Part shown: piece after piece, positions 63,758 through 64,000 of the stretch
Layout: the number at the start of each line of letters is the position of its first letter
Position numbering within the stretch: the first letter of the stretch is position 1
NCBI RefSeq assembly: GCF_042186555.1
Contig: NC_133328.1
Span: 611,165,901 to 611,229,900, forward strand
Direction: 5' to 3'
DNA from: Aquarana catesbeiana
Taxonomy: Eukaryota > Chordata > Amphibia > Anura > Ranidae
DNA: 64,000 nt
Translations under genes and position numbers: made by a program
The notes under the pieces: model-generated
Databases searched by the model: none
What the model saw: only the letters and a program-made list of their open reading frames with translations
Told to the model about the DNA's origin: nothing

Positions 63758-64000
63758 CGACTCCAGATCCCAGGCTTGGCACGCTTTGTGATAGTAGCTA
63801 GCAAAGGGTAAGGATCCCCGTCTGTCAAGGACAATACTTAGAGACATGGAAAGGTTCTGGAGGAGTAGGGACACTGCAGGGCCTACATCTACCTCTCAGG
63901 AAGCCTTCCTTATTGGGTGTGGACCAGCCAGGCTGCATTCTGCTCCTTATGGCGGATGCTGTCCGCATCTTCCAATCTGCATATCGCTGGTCCATGGCTG
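63758..64000. other. Window end, unassigned
   Basis: GACTCCAGATCCCAGGCTTG to the end. Balanced composition, no domain in any frame; may continue the repeat interrupted by the preceding element. Confidence 0.3.

Overview
This is vertebrate nuclear DNA with no intact host gene. The repeats point to an amphibian, most likely a ranid frog. The evidence is many divergent copies of a few non-autonomous DNA elements (TTAACCACTT-ended, TTAAAGYGG-ended, GTACACACGATC-ended and CCTCCCTGGCGG-ended), plus Tc1/mariner, PIF/Harbinger and hAT relics, a V-SINE, and CR1, L2 and L1-like LINEs. I recognise several of these repeat types from frog genomes. The species call is inference, because no search was run.

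Layout. 0-3.2 kb: two ~31-bp minisatellites flanking a palindromic element, then 41-bp and 22-bp arrays. 3.3-8.7 kb: DNA elements. 8.7-10.0 kb: an AT-rich dimeric satellite. 10.3-14.1 kb: unique-looking DNA, a gutted Tc1/mariner copy and a ~0.5-kb tandem triplication. 14.1-25.4 kb: mostly MITEs, with one V-SINE. 25.4-32.1 kb: two Tc1-type transposase relics; one keeps its DDE triad and is broken only by two stop codons. 32.1-38.0 kb: MITEs, a CR1 tail and a possible exon. 38.4-42.1 kb: three minisatellites. 43.3-45.1 kb: a decayed PIF/Harbinger element whose ends match several MITEs here. 47.0-52.1 kb: a Tc1 element split and partly duplicated around an L1-like endonuclease fragment. 54.3-60.1 kb: a CR1 LINE broken by two clean insertions, each with a 14-15-bp target duplication. 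61.2-62.0 kb: an L2-like LINE. 63.0-63.8 kb: a second copy of the 5.0-5.8 kb element, in opposite orientation.

The most interesting points are: (1) a 2.1-kb insertion in the CR1 that matches nothing I recognise, and a 222-bp insertion at 28.7 kb; both have target duplications and both carry an ACGCGTTTCG-type motif about 20 nt inside one end, suggesting a retroposon family defined by that end; (2) one Harbinger family present as a broken coding copy and as MITEs with TAA/TTA duplications; (3) a 31-bp minisatellite unit that also occurs inside an unrelated-looking dispersed repeat 23 kb away; (4) six unique islands that look like conserved noncoding elements; (5) a possible 47-codon exon at 37.7 kb; (6) a MITE whose palindrome places a consensus splice donor on both strands.

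Nothing here forms a pathway or operon. The interactions visible are between mobile elements: nested insertion, sharing of ends between coding and non-coding copies, and minisatellite growth inside or beside them. Long reading frames over the tandem arrays are artefacts of repeat units that lack stops.
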